The translations under genes and the position numbers were made by a program. Of a stretch of 64,000 bases of DNA, positions 1 to 9,678 are shown one piece after another. The notes beneath the pieces are model-generated. The model saw only the letters and a list, made by a program, of their open reading frames with translations. It made no database searches and had not been told where the DNA came from. Source of the stretch: Flavobacterium sp. LC2016-12 (GTDB taxonomy: Bacteria > Bacteroidota > Bacteroidia > Flavobacteriales > Flavobacteriaceae). The DNA lies in the NCBI RefSeq assembly GCF_015351595.1, contig NZ_JADKPT010000016.1, forward strand, positions 41,008 to 105,007. The letters run 5' to 3'. Position 1 is the first letter of the stretch, and every line of letters starts with the position of its first letter.

Positions 1-183
1 TTTTTGAACGCGTATGCTAAACTAGATAGCGAACTAAAAAAAGATAATCAAATTTATGTACTTTCCTCTACATTAGATCCTGAGGAAATTAAAGAAATCA
101 GCGAAAGCATTTATGTTACAGATTTTTTAGGCAAACCTTTCCCGATTGAAGAATTTAGAAATAAAATTTATCTGAACGGCTAA
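1..183 (+). CDS. response regulator receiver domain, C-terminal fragment
   Basis: The frame is open from the first base and ends with TAA at 181-183, giving the last 60 residues of a protein whose start lies outside the window. The sequence has a hydrophobic strand VYVLSS, then an acidic helix DPEEIKEI, then VTDFLGKPF. This matches beta4-alpha4-beta5 of a CheY-like receiver domain, where the Lys-Pro pair holds the conserved lysine near the phosphorylation site. It ends soon after this domain, so it is probably a stand-alone receiver protein without an output domain. Its stop overlaps the stop of the convergent hydrolase gene. Confidence 0.65.
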   Translation, partial: FLNAYAKLDSELKKDNQIYVLSSTLDPEEIKEISESIYVTDFLGKPFPIEEFRNKIYLNG

Positions 184-1322
184 ATTTTTTCTAAAACACG
201 GTTTACCTGTGAAAAAGTCCTTTCATAATAAGGCTCTTTAGTCGAAGAGATTATAACACCTCCATGAGTAGAAGAGTGAACAAATTTAATTTCCCCATCA
301 GCTACCTCAATTACCATCCCAACATGGTTAATTTGACGCCTGCCGTTGGTTCTAAAAAAGATAAGATCTCCTTTTTGAGCTTCTCCTGAATTAACTTTTA
401 CACCAATTCGAGATTGTTCAATAGAACTTCTTGGAAGTTTAATATCAAAATTGCTAAAAGTAGAAATCATTAAACCCGAACAGTCAAAACCTGCTCTTGT
501 AGTTCCGCCAGAACGATATCGTACTCCAATATTTTCAGTAGCATTCATTACCAATTGGTTAATTAAATCTGAATGATTACTTACTCTTATAATTGTAGAA
601 GAATCTTTTTTAATTTCTGAATTTTCAGCAATTTGCACATTTTGATTCGGAACCGATAAGGAATCTTTTAAAACTGGACTTGTTGGCTGCATTAGTACCT
701 GAGCCGCATCAGCTTTTTCTTTAGAAGTACGAATTTTTAAAACATACCCAACTGGTAATTTACCTTTTATAAACGGATTTTGCTTTTCTAATTCTGCAAC
801 TGTCAATCCGTATCTTTTGGCAATTGCATATTTCGTTTCTTTAGGCTGGACCTCAACAACTACCTCAACATCATTTACAACTTTAAGATCATCAATTGGT
901 TTTTCTGAAACTGCTATTGATTTTGACGGTATAGTAATTTGCTGTCCAATTTTCAGCCCTTCTGTCTCTAATGAAGGATTTGCTTTTTTTAAATCTTCGA
1001 CTGAGACATTGTATTTTTTTGATATTCCCCAAAGTGTTTCTTTAGCCTGAATTTCATGCAAACCCGTAGTAGTATTTGAAACCGTTTCAGCGGGTTTCAT
1101 TTCAGAGACCTGATTTATATTTGGAATTAATAAGATTGAATTTAGTTTTAAAACTTTAGGAGCATTTGGGTTTGCCTCTGTAATATCTTTAGCTTTTACT
1201 CCATATTTTTTAGCAATTACTGTAAGATTTTCTCCTTTTGAAATTTTGTGTTTAATATATTTCTCCTGAGAAAAAGCACAGACACTAAAAAAAAACAATA
1301 CTAATATTAATCTAAAAACCAT
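180..1322 (-). CDS. LysM-repeat NlpC/P60 peptidoglycan endopeptidase
   Basis: A secreted cell-wall hydrolase of 380 residues, predicted to cut peptide stems in peptidoglycan. A signal peptide with a strong hydrophobic core (VFRLILVLFFFSVCAFS) is followed by three LysM peptidoglycan-binding modules at about residues 24-67, 88-132 and 157-197. After a low-complexity linker comes an NlpC/P60 domain at about 255-380. The catalytic Cys281 is in DCSGL, His333 in NHVGM, and His349 is the likely third polar residue. The ATG at 1322 is preferred: the only longer start is a TTG at 1358 that adds 12 charged residues before the signal peptide. The TAG stop overlaps the stop of the convergent response regulator. 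Confidence 0.88.
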   Translation of the reverse strand: MVFRLILVLFFFSVCAFSQEKYIKHKISKGENLTVIAKKYGVKAKDITEANPNAPKVLKLNSILLIPNINQVSEMKPAETVSNTTTGLHEIQAKETLWGISKKYNVSVEDLKKANPSLETEGLKIGQQITIPSKSIAVSEKPIDDLKVVNDVEVVVEVQPKETKYAIAKRYGLTVAELEKQNPFIKGKLPVGYVLKIRTSKEKADAAQVLMQPTSPVLKDSLSVPNQNVQIAENSEIKKDSSTIIRVSNHSDLINQLVMNATENIGVRYRSGGTTRAGFDCSGLMISTFSNFDIKLPRSSIEQSRIGVKVNSGEAQKGDLIFFRTNGRRQINHVGMVIEVADGEIKFVHSSTHGGVIISSTKEPYYERTFSQVNRVLEKI

Positions 1323-1571
1323 TTTATTCAATTTAATCCTTCGTAATCTTAAGTTCAATCTGTCTATTTCAAACTAAAAAAACGAATTGTGTTTTGGGGG
1401 AAAGCGAATTTAACTTTTTTAAGCACAAAAAGCACATTTTTTAACAACTTATTTTGTTGAAATTAACAGACTCGGCATAAAAGTTGATTCAACCTTTTTC
1501 CAAATACTCTTTTTTATACGAAAAGTTGTCTTTTTTAAGAACCTAAGCTAAACTTTAATCTGACCATTTTT

Positions 1572-2966
1572 ATGAAAAAACTATTTATAATACTTCTTTT
1601 GACACCTCTAATTTCAATTGGACAAAATATTAAAGGCACAGTTATTTCTGAAAAAGAACATCTCCAAATAGAAGACGTAAATATAACTGCGCTAAATTCT
1701 AATGCCTTTACATTAACTAATAAAAACGGTGAGTTTGCCTTAAAATTGCCTTCAAATTTTAAAGCAAAAGATAGTCTTGAATTTTCTCATGTTGGCTTTA
1801 CAACTTTAAAAATTAGCTTAGAAGATTTAAACAAAATAAATTACAAAGTAGTTCTTTCCGATCAAGTCGAAAATTTATCAGAATTGACAATTACTGCCAA
1901 TGCTGGATTAAAATTGAAATCAAAACTTGCTTTCAATAAATTATCATCTTTAAAAAATCCCATTTTTTCTTTTGGATCTTGCATTAAAGATGATAAAATT
2001 TATATTGTAGGCGGAAGTGATAGTTATGAATCTAATGCTTTAGAAGCTCTAAAAGCAAAAAACATTAACTCTGAAGATCCTAGATTTTTGCAAAAATATC
2101 TTGATGAGCTTGCAGCTCAATATTCATCAACATTTTACAAAGGCGATTTGTTAATTTACGATATTAAAAAAAATTCCTGGACATCATCTGAAGCTAAATT
2201 TAAAAAAAGGGCTTTTAATAACCTTAATTATTACAACAATAACCTTTATGTTTTAGGAGGTAAAAGAGTTTCTAAAAATGGGAAATTTCAATATCTGGAA
2301 AATGAAATCGAAGTATTTGATCTGGATAAACAAAATATTACTATTGACAAAACTTATCCGCATCAAGCTTCGAATGCTGCTTCTTTTACTTACAAAGACA
2401 ACATTATCGTATTAGGAGGTTCTATAAAAGCAACAGAAAAAGGGCAAAAAGATTTTACAAACAAAGTACATCTTTACAATATAACTTCTGGCTATTGGTA
2501 CAAGCTTCCAGATATGCCAATTGCAAAAGAAACATCAGGAACAATAATTGATGATAAAATTTATCTTATTGGAGGAAACAATGGTAAATCGTTAGTAGAT
2601 ATCGAAAGTTTTGACTTAACAACTGAAAAATGGCAAACTGAAGGAGAATTGTTCTCTGGTTATGACAATCCAGCTGTTACATCTAATAATGACATCATTT
2701 ATTTCTTCGAAGATCGAAAAATGTGTGTTTATGATACAAATTCAAAACAACTTAAAGAATATTTAGTTGAACTAAGTATGAAATCTTCGGCAATTTATTT
2801 TTTTGACAATAAATTATATATTGCAGGAGGAAACATATTTATAAATTATGCTACAGCTCCTACTGCAAATGTATACAGCATAAATATTGATGAATTTGAC
2901 ACTACAAAACCAAATCGGATTAAAGTTTTATCAAGAGGATTAAATTTAGCAAAAAACACTAATTAG
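1572..2966 (+). CDS. secreted Kelch-repeat protein with N-terminal carboxypeptidase-regulatory-like domain
   Basis: A 464-residue exported protein of unknown role. A signal peptide (about residues 1-17) leads into a CarboxypepD_reg-like beta-sandwich (about 20-105, starting IKGTVISEKEHLQIEDVNI), the type found at the N-terminus of many Bacteroidota outer-membrane proteins. The rest forms a Kelch beta-propeller: five blades are marked by hydrophobic-strand-plus-Gly-Gly signatures (IYIVGG, LYVLGG, IIVLGG, IYLIGG, LYIAGG). There is no TonB-dependent receptor barrel. It is a single-gene unit, bounded downstream by a bidirectional hairpin terminator shared with the convergent aconitase gene. Substrate or partner cannot be told from sequence. 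Confidence 0.8.
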   Translation: MKKLFIILLLTPLISIGQNIKGTVISEKEHLQIEDVNITALNSNAFTLTNKNGEFALKLPSNFKAKDSLEFSHVGFTTLKISLEDLNKINYKVVLSDQVENLSELTITANAGLKLKSKLAFNKLSSLKNPIFSFGSCIKDDKIYIVGGSDSYESNALEALKAKNINSEDPRFLQKYLDELAAQYSSTFYKGDLLIYDIKKNSWTSSEAKFKKRAFNNLNYYNNNLYVLGGKRVSKNGKFQYLENEIEVFDLDKQNITIDKTYPHQASNAASFTYKDNIIVLGGSIKATEKGQKDFTNKVHLYNITSGYWYKLPDMPIAKETSGTIIDDKIYLIGGNNGKSLVDIESFDLTTEKWQTEGELFSGYDNPAVTSNNDIIYFFEDRKMCVYDTNSKQLKEYLVELSMKSSAIYFFDNKLYIAGGNIFINYATAPTANVYSINIDEFDTTKPNRIKVLSRGLNLAKNTN

Positions 2967-3026
2967 CTGATCTATTTTTAAAATTTAAAAATCCATCGCA
3001 GTGGCATTTGATTCAAATTTAACATT

Positions 3027-3057
3027 AAAAAAACGCCCTGTTTTCACAGAGCGTTTT
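3027..3057. terminator. bidirectional intrinsic terminator
   Basis: A hairpin with arms AAAACGC and GCGTTTT and an inner CTGT/ACAG stem, flanked by A and T runs on both sides. It lies between the convergent Kelch and acnA genes and can serve both. Confidence 0.7.
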
Positions 3058-3078
3058 ATTATAATTGAATTTTAAAGA

Positions 3079-5343
3079 TTAAGCTTTTCCAGCAGCAATT
3101 AAGTTTAATGCAGAACCAGCAACAAACCAGCCAATTTGACCAGCATTGTAAGTATGGTTTGCCAAAATAATATCTTTGCTACCATCTGCGTGAAGAAACT
3201 CCAATGTTAATGGTTTTCCTGGAGCAAATTCCGTTAAATCAGTAAAATTAATAGTGTCATTCTCCTGAATTTTATCGTAATCCGCTTCATTAGCGAAAGT
3301 CAATCCTAAAAGACCTTGTTTTTTAAGGTTTGTTTCGTGAATACGAGCGAAAGATTTCACTAATACCGCTTTTACTCCTAAGAAACGTGGTTCCATTGCA
3401 GCATGCTCACGAGAAGAACCTTCTCCATAGTTGTGATCTCCCACAACTATTGACGGAACTCCGGCAGCTTTATAAGCACGAGCCACAGCAGGAACTGCAT
3501 CATAATCTCCTGTTAATTGATTTTTAACCGAGTTTGTTTTTTGATTGAAGGCATTCACAGCACCAATCAACATATTATTAGAAATATTATCTAAGTGCCC
3601 ACGGAAACGCAACCATGGCCCAGCCATAGAAATATGGTCAGTAGTACATTTTCCGAATGCTTTGATTAATAATTTTGCACCTGTGATATTTTTACCATCC
3701 CAAGCATCAAAGGGAGCTAATAATTGCAGACGGTCCGATGTCGGACTCACAACAACCTGAACTCCTGATCCATCTTCTGCCGGAACCTGAAAACCTGGAT
3801 CTTTAACATCAAATCCTCTTGGAGGCAATTCATCTCCTGTTGGAGCTTCAAGCCTTACTTCTTCTCCATCTTCATTGATTAAAGTATCAGTTAACGGATT
3901 AAAACCTAAATCACCTGCAATTGCCATAGCAGTAACCAATTCCGGAGAACCAACAAAAGCTAAAGTATTTGGATTACCATCTGCACGTTTTGAGAAATTA
4001 CGATTGAAAGAGTGAACAATCGTGTTTCTTTCCTCTTTCTCTGCTCCTTCTCTGTCCCACATACCAATACATGGCCCACAGGCATTAGCAAAAACAGTAG
4101 CACCAATTTTTTCGAAAGTATCGATGAACCCATCTCTTTCAATTGTATAACGAACTACTTCAGAACCCGGAGTAATGGTGAATTGAGATTTAGTTTTTAA
4201 GTTTTTAGCACTTACTTGTCTCGCCAGAGAAGCCGCACGAGAAATATCTTCGTAAGAAGAGTTTGTACAAGAACCAATTAAACCAACCTGAATTTGTAAT
4301 GGCCAGTTATTTTTGATTGCTTCTTCTTTCATTTTAGAAATAGGAGTAGCTAAATCCGGAGTAAAAGGACCGTTTAAGTGCGGTTCTAATTCAGATAAAT
4401 TGATTTCGATCACCTGATCAAAATATTTTTCCGGATTAGCATAAACTTCAGCATCTCCAGTTAAGTAAGAAGCTACTTTATCTGCAGCATCAGCAACATC
4501 AGCTCTGTTTGTAGAACGTAAATAACGACTCATAGAATCATCATAACCAAAAGTTGAAGTTGTAGCCCCAATTTCAGCACCCATGTTACAAATAGTACCT
4601 TTACCGGTACAAGACATAGAAGTAGCACCTTCACCAAAATATTCAACGATTGCACCAGTACCACCTTTTACCGTAAGAATACCAGCAACTTTAAGGATAA
4701 CATCTTTAGGAGCAGTCCATCCTGATAATTTACCAGTTAATTTTACTCCAATTAATTTAGGGAATTTAAGCTCCCAAGCCATACCCGACATAACGTCTAC
4801 GGCATCTGCTCCACCAACACCAATTGCTACCATTCCTAAACCACCTGCATTTACAGTATGAGAATCGGTACCAATCATCATTCCGCCCGGGAACGCATAA
4901 TTTTCAAGTACTACCTGGTGAATAATTCCGGCTCCTGGCTTCCAGAAACCAATTCCGTACTTATTAGAAACTGACGATAAGAAATCGAAAACTTCGTTAC
5001 TTTGTGTTTTTGCTCGCGCCAAATCGGTTGCAGCATCTACTTTTGCCTGAATCAGGTGATCACAGTGAACTGTTGTAGGAACCGCTACTTTAGGCTTTCC
5101 AGCGTGCATAAATTGCAATAATGCCATTTGAGCAGTTGCATCCTGACATGCTACACGATCCGGTGCAAAATCAACATAATCAACTCCTCTTCCAAACGCC
5201 TTCGTCGGATTTCCATCCCAAAGGTGATTGTACAAAATTTTCTCCGTTAAGGTAAGTGGACGACCTACAATCTCGCGTGCTTTGTCAACACGACCTGGCA
5301 TGTTCTCATACACTTTTTTAATCATTTCAATATCAAAAGCCAT
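3079..5343 (-). CDS. acnA: aconitate hydratase (AcnA/mitochondrial-type)
   Basis: Interconverts citrate and isocitrate in the TCA cycle using a [4Fe-4S] cluster. The 754-residue protein has the cluster-ligand signatures GSCTNSSYED and ANACGPCIGMW, followed by the swivel-domain motifs GEGSSREHAAMEP and SFARIHETNLKKQG. Length and domain order fit the mitochondrial-type family. The ATG at 5343 (MAFDIEMIKK) was chosen: the frame extends 16 codons further but only through basic, non-conserved sequence. It lies 121 bp downstream of acnB on the same strand, separated by a strong terminator, so the two are probably controlled separately. Confidence 0.95.
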   Translation of the reverse strand: MAFDIEMIKKVYENMPGRVDKAREIVGRPLTLTEKILYNHLWDGNPTKAFGRGVDYVDFAPDRVACQDATAQMALLQFMHAGKPKVAVPTTVHCDHLIQAKVDAATDLARAKTQSNEVFDFLSSVSNKYGIGFWKPGAGIIHQVVLENYAFPGGMMIGTDSHTVNAGGLGMVAIGVGGADAVDVMSGMAWELKFPKLIGVKLTGKLSGWTAPKDVILKVAGILTVKGGTGAIVEYFGEGATSMSCTGKGTICNMGAEIGATTSTFGYDDSMSRYLRSTNRADVADAADKVASYLTGDAEVYANPEKYFDQVIEINLSELEPHLNGPFTPDLATPISKMKEEAIKNNWPLQIQVGLIGSCTNSSYEDISRAASLARQVSAKNLKTKSQFTITPGSEVVRYTIERDGFIDTFEKIGATVFANACGPCIGMWDREGAEKEERNTIVHSFNRNFSKRADGNPNTLAFVGSPELVTAMAIAGDLGFNPLTDTLINEDGEEVRLEAPTGDELPPRGFDVKDPGFQVPAEDGSGVQVVVSPTSDRLQLLAPFDAWDGKNITGAKLLIKAFGKCTTDHISMAGPWLRFRGHLDNISNNMLIGAVNAFNQKTNSVKNQLTGDYDAVPAVARAYKAAGVPSIVVGDHNYGEGSSREHAAMEPRFLGVKAVLVKSFARIHETNLKKQGLLGLTFANEADYDKIQENDTINFTDLTEFAPGKPLTLEFLHADGSKDIILANHTYNAGQIGWFVAGSALNLIAAGKA

Positions 5344-5413
5344 AAGTATAATTGTTTTTGTTTTTTTTATTTTGAACATGACAAGATACAAAAAATAGAG
5401 TAGCCATAAAAGA

Positions 5414-5440
5414 AAAAGCCCGAGAATAACTCGGGCTTTT
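5414..5440 (-). terminator. intrinsic terminator after acnB
   Basis: A perfect 11-bp stem (AAAAGCCCGAG / CTCGGGCTTTT) with a 5-nt loop, 25 bp beyond the acnB stop on the minus strand. Confidence 0.8.
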
Positions 5441-5464
5441 GCATATAATTAACTAATCTTATGA

Positions 5465-8236
5465 TTACATAACTAATAATTTATGAGAAGGTGCAAATCT
5501 GGTCAAATTGATACCATCTACTGCAGCTGTATACTCATCTAAAGTAGGAGTTCTTCCTAGGATTGTAGACAATACTACAACTGGTGTTGAAGAAAGCAAT
5601 GACTCTCCTTTTTTACCTTCAGTATCCTCAACAACTCTTCCTTGGAAAAGACGCGTAGAAGTTGCCATTACAGTATCTCCTTTTGCAGCTTTTTCCTGAT
5701 TACCCATACAAAGGTTACATCCTGGACGCTCTAAATACAACATTTTCTCATATTCTGTACGTGCAGCACCTTTGGGAGCATTGTCATCAAATTCGAAACC
5801 TGAGTATTTCTGTAAAACTTCCCAGTCACCTTCAGCTTTAAGCTCATCTACGATGTTATAGGTTGGAGGTGCAACTACAAGTGGCGCTTTAAACTCAACC
5901 TTCCCGTGTAGATTTTCTATGTTTTTAAGCATCTGAGCAAGGATTTTCATATCTCCTTTGTGAACCATGCAAGAACCAATAAATCCAAGATCTACTTTCT
6001 TATCTCCTCCGTAGAAAGATAAAGGCCTGATAGTATCGTGAGTATATCTTTTAGAAACATCAACGTTGTTCACGTCTGGATCAGCAATCATTGGTTCAAT
6101 AATCTGATCAAGGTCAACAACTACTTCAGCGTAATATTTAGCGTTTGAATCTGGAGTTAAGGCCGGTTTCTCTGCTGATTTAATCTCCGTAATTCTCTTA
6201 TCTGCTTTATTGATCAATCCTTGAAGAACTTGTTTATGATTGTCCATTCCCTTGTCAATCATGATCTGGATTCTTCCTTTTGCAATCTCTAATGATTCAA
6301 TCAAAGTATCATCTTCAGAAATACAAATAGAGGCTTTTGCTTTCATTTCTGCAGTCCAGTCTGTAAAAGTAAATGCCTGGTCAGCAGTAAGAGTTCCAAG
6401 ATGAACTTCAATAATTCTACCCTGGAATACGTTTTCACCACCAAACTTCTTAAGCATCTGTGATTGTGTAGCGTGAACTACGTCACGGAAGTCCATATAG
6501 CCCTTCATTTCTCCAACAAAAGTCACTTTTACTGATTCTGGGATTGGCATTGAAGCCTCACCAGTCGCAAGTGCAAGAGCAACAGTTCCTGAGTCGGCAC
6601 CAAAAGCAACACCTTTAGACATTCTTGTATGAGAGTCTCCACCAATAATGATAGCCCATTCATCTATTGTAATATCATTTAAAACTTTGTGAATTACGTC
6701 AGTCATTGAATGATAAACGCCTTTCGGGTCACGAGCTGTGATTAATCCGAAATCATTCATAAATTTCATCAATTTTGGAATATTGGCCTGAGCTTTTTTA
6801 TCCCATACAGAAGCTGTGTGGCAACCAGATTGGTATGCACCATCAACGATTGGAGAAATTACTGTAGCAGCCATAGATTCTAATTCCTGAGCAGTCATAA
6901 GACCAGTCGTATCTTGCGAACCTACAATATTTACTTCTACGCGGACATCAGAACCAGCGTGTAATACTTTACCCGGAGTTATTCCAACAGCATTTCTGTT
7001 AAAGATTTTCTCTACTGCTGTAAGACCTTGTCCTTCAATAGAAATTTCTTTTGACGGAGCAAATACAAGAGGAGCTTCAATATCTAAAACTTTAGCTGCA
7101 AATGTTTGAAGTTTTTTACCAAATACGATTGCATATGATCCACCAGCTTTTATGAATTCCATTTTCTGAGGCGTAAATGCCTTAGAAATATCAATAAGCT
7201 CTTGGTCTCCGTTATAAAGTTTCTTTGTTTTTGTATTTATTGTAAGTACAGTTCCGGTAGCAACAGAATATGCTTCTTCCAGAATTGGCTCGTTATTTTC
7301 ATTACGAATAACGTTACCATCTGCATCTAATTTTTTAACCCAGTTTTTAAGATCCAAACCAATACCACCTGTAACATCTACAGTTGTTAGGAAAATTGGC
7401 GAAATACCATTTGTTCCTGCAACGATTGGAGCAATATTAATGAATGGAACATATGGACTTGCTTTCTTACCAGTCCAAAGTGCCACGTTGTTTACACCTG
7501 ACATTCTTGATGAACCTACACCCATCGTACCTTTTTCAGCAATCAACATAACGCTAGCGTCAGGATGTTTTGCTTGTAATGCCTGAATTTCCTCTTGTGC
7601 CTGAGGAGTAATCATACATTTACCATGAAGTTCACGATCAGAGCGCGAGTGAGCCTGATTACCAGGAGATAATAAATCTGTTGAAATATCACCTTCACCA
7701 GCAATAAAAGTAACCACCTTAATTTCTTCAACTACTTCTGGCAATGCAGTAAAGAATTCTGCTTTGGCATAGCTTTCAAGAATTTCTCTAGCGATTGCGT
7801 TATCGTTTTTAAATGCCTCTTTTAGACGATCTGTATCTGCCTCATAAAGGTAAACTTGTGTCTTAAGAACATTTGCTGCTTCTTTTGCAATAGCAACATC
7901 ATTACCTAGCGCTAAATCCAATAAAACTTCAATAGAAGGCCCACCTTTCATGTGTGATAATAATTCAAAAGCAAAAGCAGGTGTTATTTCTTTAACCTCG
8001 AATTGACCAAGAATGATTTCTTTTAAAAATTTAGCTTTAAGACCAGCAGCACTAGTAGTTCCTGGTACCACATTATAAATAAAGAAGTTAAGAGAATCTT
8101 CTCTGTACTCATTATTCAAATCTTTAATTTGCTCGATGATATCACTTAATAGTTCTGCACCATCGATTGGCTTTGGGTGAAGCCCTTGTGTTTTTCTTTC
8201 TCCAATTTCTTGGATGTAATCCTTATAAATGTTCAT
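5465..8236 (-). CDS. acnB: bifunctional aconitate hydratase 2 / 2-methylisocitrate dehydratase (AcnB)
   Basis: The second aconitase, of the AcnB family: 923 residues with an N-terminal HEAT-like helical domain (about 1-160), then the swivel domain with GVGSSRMSGVNN, then the large cluster-binding region. Cluster-ligand motifs visible are GFIGSCMVHKGD and RPGCNLCMGNQ near the C-terminus. AcnB proteins also act on 2-methylisocitrate in the methylcitrate cycle. The domain order differs from AcnA, so the pair is not a recent duplication. A Bacteroidota-type promoter element lies about 40 bp upstream of the ATG. Confidence 0.95.
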   Translation of the reverse strand: MNIYKDYIQEIGERKTQGLHPKPIDGAELLSDIIEQIKDLNNEYREDSLNFFIYNVVPGTTSAAGLKAKFLKEIILGQFEVKEITPAFAFELLSHMKGGPSIEVLLDLALGNDVAIAKEAANVLKTQVYLYEADTDRLKEAFKNDNAIAREILESYAKAEFFTALPEVVEEIKVVTFIAGEGDISTDLLSPGNQAHSRSDRELHGKCMITPQAQEEIQALQAKHPDASVMLIAEKGTMGVGSSRMSGVNNVALWTGKKASPYVPFINIAPIVAGTNGISPIFLTTVDVTGGIGLDLKNWVKKLDADGNVIRNENNEPILEEAYSVATGTVLTINTKTKKLYNGDQELIDISKAFTPQKMEFIKAGGSYAIVFGKKLQTFAAKVLDIEAPLVFAPSKEISIEGQGLTAVEKIFNRNAVGITPGKVLHAGSDVRVEVNIVGSQDTTGLMTAQELESMAATVISPIVDGAYQSGCHTASVWDKKAQANIPKLMKFMNDFGLITARDPKGVYHSMTDVIHKVLNDITIDEWAIIIGGDSHTRMSKGVAFGADSGTVALALATGEASMPIPESVKVTFVGEMKGYMDFRDVVHATQSQMLKKFGGENVFQGRIIEVHLGTLTADQAFTFTDWTAEMKAKASICISEDDTLIESLEIAKGRIQIMIDKGMDNHKQVLQGLINKADKRITEIKSAEKPALTPDSNAKYYAEVVVDLDQIIEPMIADPDVNNVDVSKRYTHDTIRPLSFYGGDKKVDLGFIGSCMVHKGDMKILAQMLKNIENLHGKVEFKAPLVVAPPTYNIVDELKAEGDWEVLQKYSGFEFDDNAPKGAARTEYEKMLYLERPGCNLCMGNQEKAAKGDTVMATSTRLFQGRVVEDTEGKKGESLLSSTPVVVLSTILGRTPTLDEYTAAVDGINLTRFAPSHKLLVM

Positions 8237-8275
8237 AATGGAGGTATTTTCTAGGTATTTTTATTTTTTTGTTCG

Positions 8276-8283
8276 CAAATTTA
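8276..8283 (-). promoter_or_regulatory. -7 promoter element of acnB
   Basis: On the minus strand this reads TAAATTTG, a match to the Bacteroidota TAnnTTTG element. It would place the transcript start roughly 30-35 nt before the acnB ATG. Confidence 0.5.
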
Positions 8284-8587
8284 GCTATTAAAGCCGAGAA
8301 TTAAAAAAAATATAATAGAAGTCGCCTTTTCAAAAATTATTATTGTTAAAAAACGATTTTGACCGCCTGTTTTTGCCAAAACCTCAATTTTATATTAAAA
8401 TAATGAATTATTGGTATTTTAAAATCTTTTCTTTAACAAAGTCGAAATTTGTTGTTAGAAACGAAGTGAGATTTTACCTCGTTTTTCACTAAGAATCTTT
8501 CTAAATAAGAATTTATAACGTTATAGTTGCGTTTTTTCTTTCTTTTTAAACTTCTTTTTCTTCATTAATATTAAAACTCACAGAAAC

Positions 8588-8628
8588 AAAAAAAGCCTGA
8601 CAATTTAAAAATATTGTCAGGCTTTTTT
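8588..8628 (-). terminator. intrinsic terminator after moxR
   Basis: A long stem built from AAAAAAGCCTGACAAT and its complement ATTGTCAGGCTTTTTT, with a short AT loop, 19 bp past the moxR stop. Confidence 0.8.
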
Positions 8629-8646
8629 ATTGCATTTTATATTGCT

Positions 8647-9600
8647 TTACAACAACTTCTGAATAATAATATCCTCAGATATTCCTTCAGCATCTGCTTT
8701 ATAATTTTTAATAATCCTGTGACGTAAAATTCCGCTTGCAACAGCTTTTACATCTTCAATATCGGGAGAAAATTTACCATTAAAAGCAGCATGTGCTTTT
8801 GCAGCTAATATTAAATTTTGAGAAGCTCTCGGACCTGCACCCCAGTCTAAATAGTTTTTTACAAAATCGTTAGATAATTTATTATCTGGACGAGTTTTGC
8901 TTACTAAAGTCACAGCATATTCAATAACATTATCGGCAACAGGAATTCTGCGGATCAAATGCTGAAAATTGATAATTTCCTGCGCAGTAAACAATGGATT
9001 GATCGTTGTTTTAGCATCAGATGTTGTACGTTTTACAACCTGAACTTCTTCTTCAAAAGTTGGATACTCTAATTTTATAGCAAACATAAAACGGTCTAAT
9101 TGCGCTTCAGGTAACGGATATGTTCCTTCCTGCTCAATTGGGTTTTGAGTTGCCAATACAAAGTATGGTAAATCTAATTTGTAATTCTGTCCTGCAATAG
9201 TTACCGAACGCTCCTGCATTGCTTCAAGTAAAGCTGCCTGAGTTTTTGGTGGAGTTCTGTTAATCTCATCAGCCAAAATAATATTGGAGAAGATAGGACC
9301 TTTGATGAATTTAAACTGTCTGTTTTCATCCAGAATTTCACTTCCCAAAATATCCGAAGGCATTAAATCTGGAGTAAACTGAATTCTTTTAAAATCTAAT
9401 CCTAAAGCCTGAGACAAAGTGTTTATCATTAGCGTTTTTGCCAGACCCGGAACTCCAATTAAGAGAGCGTGCCCTCCTGAAAATATACAAAGTAAAATTT
9501 GATCTACAACTGCATCCTGGCCTACAATAATTTTTGCTATTTCTGATTTTAATTCGTTTCTCTTTTGAACTAAATTATGAATTGCTGTTACGTCAGACAT
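8647..9600 (-). CDS. MoxR-family AAA+ ATPase
   Basis: A 317-residue AAA+ ATPase of the MoxR class. Walker A is GVPGLAKT (residues 49-56) and Walker B is IILADE (107-112), followed by INRTPPKTQAALLEAMQE; sensor 1 is VLATQNPIEQEGTYPLPEAQLDR. Members are thought to act as chaperones that insert cofactors or remodel complexes containing VWA proteins. Here no VWA or DUF58 partner is adjacent: a terminator precedes the gene and another follows it, so it appears to be transcribed alone. The target is unknown. Confidence 0.9.
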   Translation of the reverse strand: MSDVTAIHNLVQKRNELKSEIAKIIVGQDAVVDQILLCIFSGGHALLIGVPGLAKTLMINTLSQALGLDFKRIQFTPDLMPSDILGSEILDENRQFKFIKGPIFSNIILADEINRTPPKTQAALLEAMQERSVTIAGQNYKLDLPYFVLATQNPIEQEGTYPLPEAQLDRFMFAIKLEYPTFEEEVQVVKRTTSDAKTTINPLFTAQEIINFQHLIRRIPVADNVIEYAVTLVSKTRPDNKLSNDFVKNYLDWGAGPRASQNLILAAKAHAAFNGKFSPDIEDVKAVASGILRHRIIKNYKADAEGISEDIIIQKLL

Positions 9601-9620
9601 TTAAGTATGTTTTTAAATTG

Positions 9621-9662
9621 AAAAAGAGTTAGCTCTATGAATTCATAAAACTAACTCTTTTT
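9621..9662 (-). terminator. intrinsic terminator between surA-like gene and moxR
   Basis: A 12-bp perfect stem AAAAAGAGTTAG / CTAACTCTTTTT around an 18-nt loop, 17 bp after the stop of the surA-like gene. Confidence 0.75.
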
Positions 9663-9678
9663 ATTTATTTAATAAAAA

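Larger units (their letters stand above)
8237..8646. other. intergenic region between moxR and acnB
   Basis: No convincing gene in 410 bp. It holds the acnB promoter on the right of the acnB start, an imperfect hairpin with AACGAAGTGAG / acctcgtt arms at about 8459-8486, and the moxR terminator at 8588-8628. The rest is AT-rich with no recognisable motif. Confidence 0.6.
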
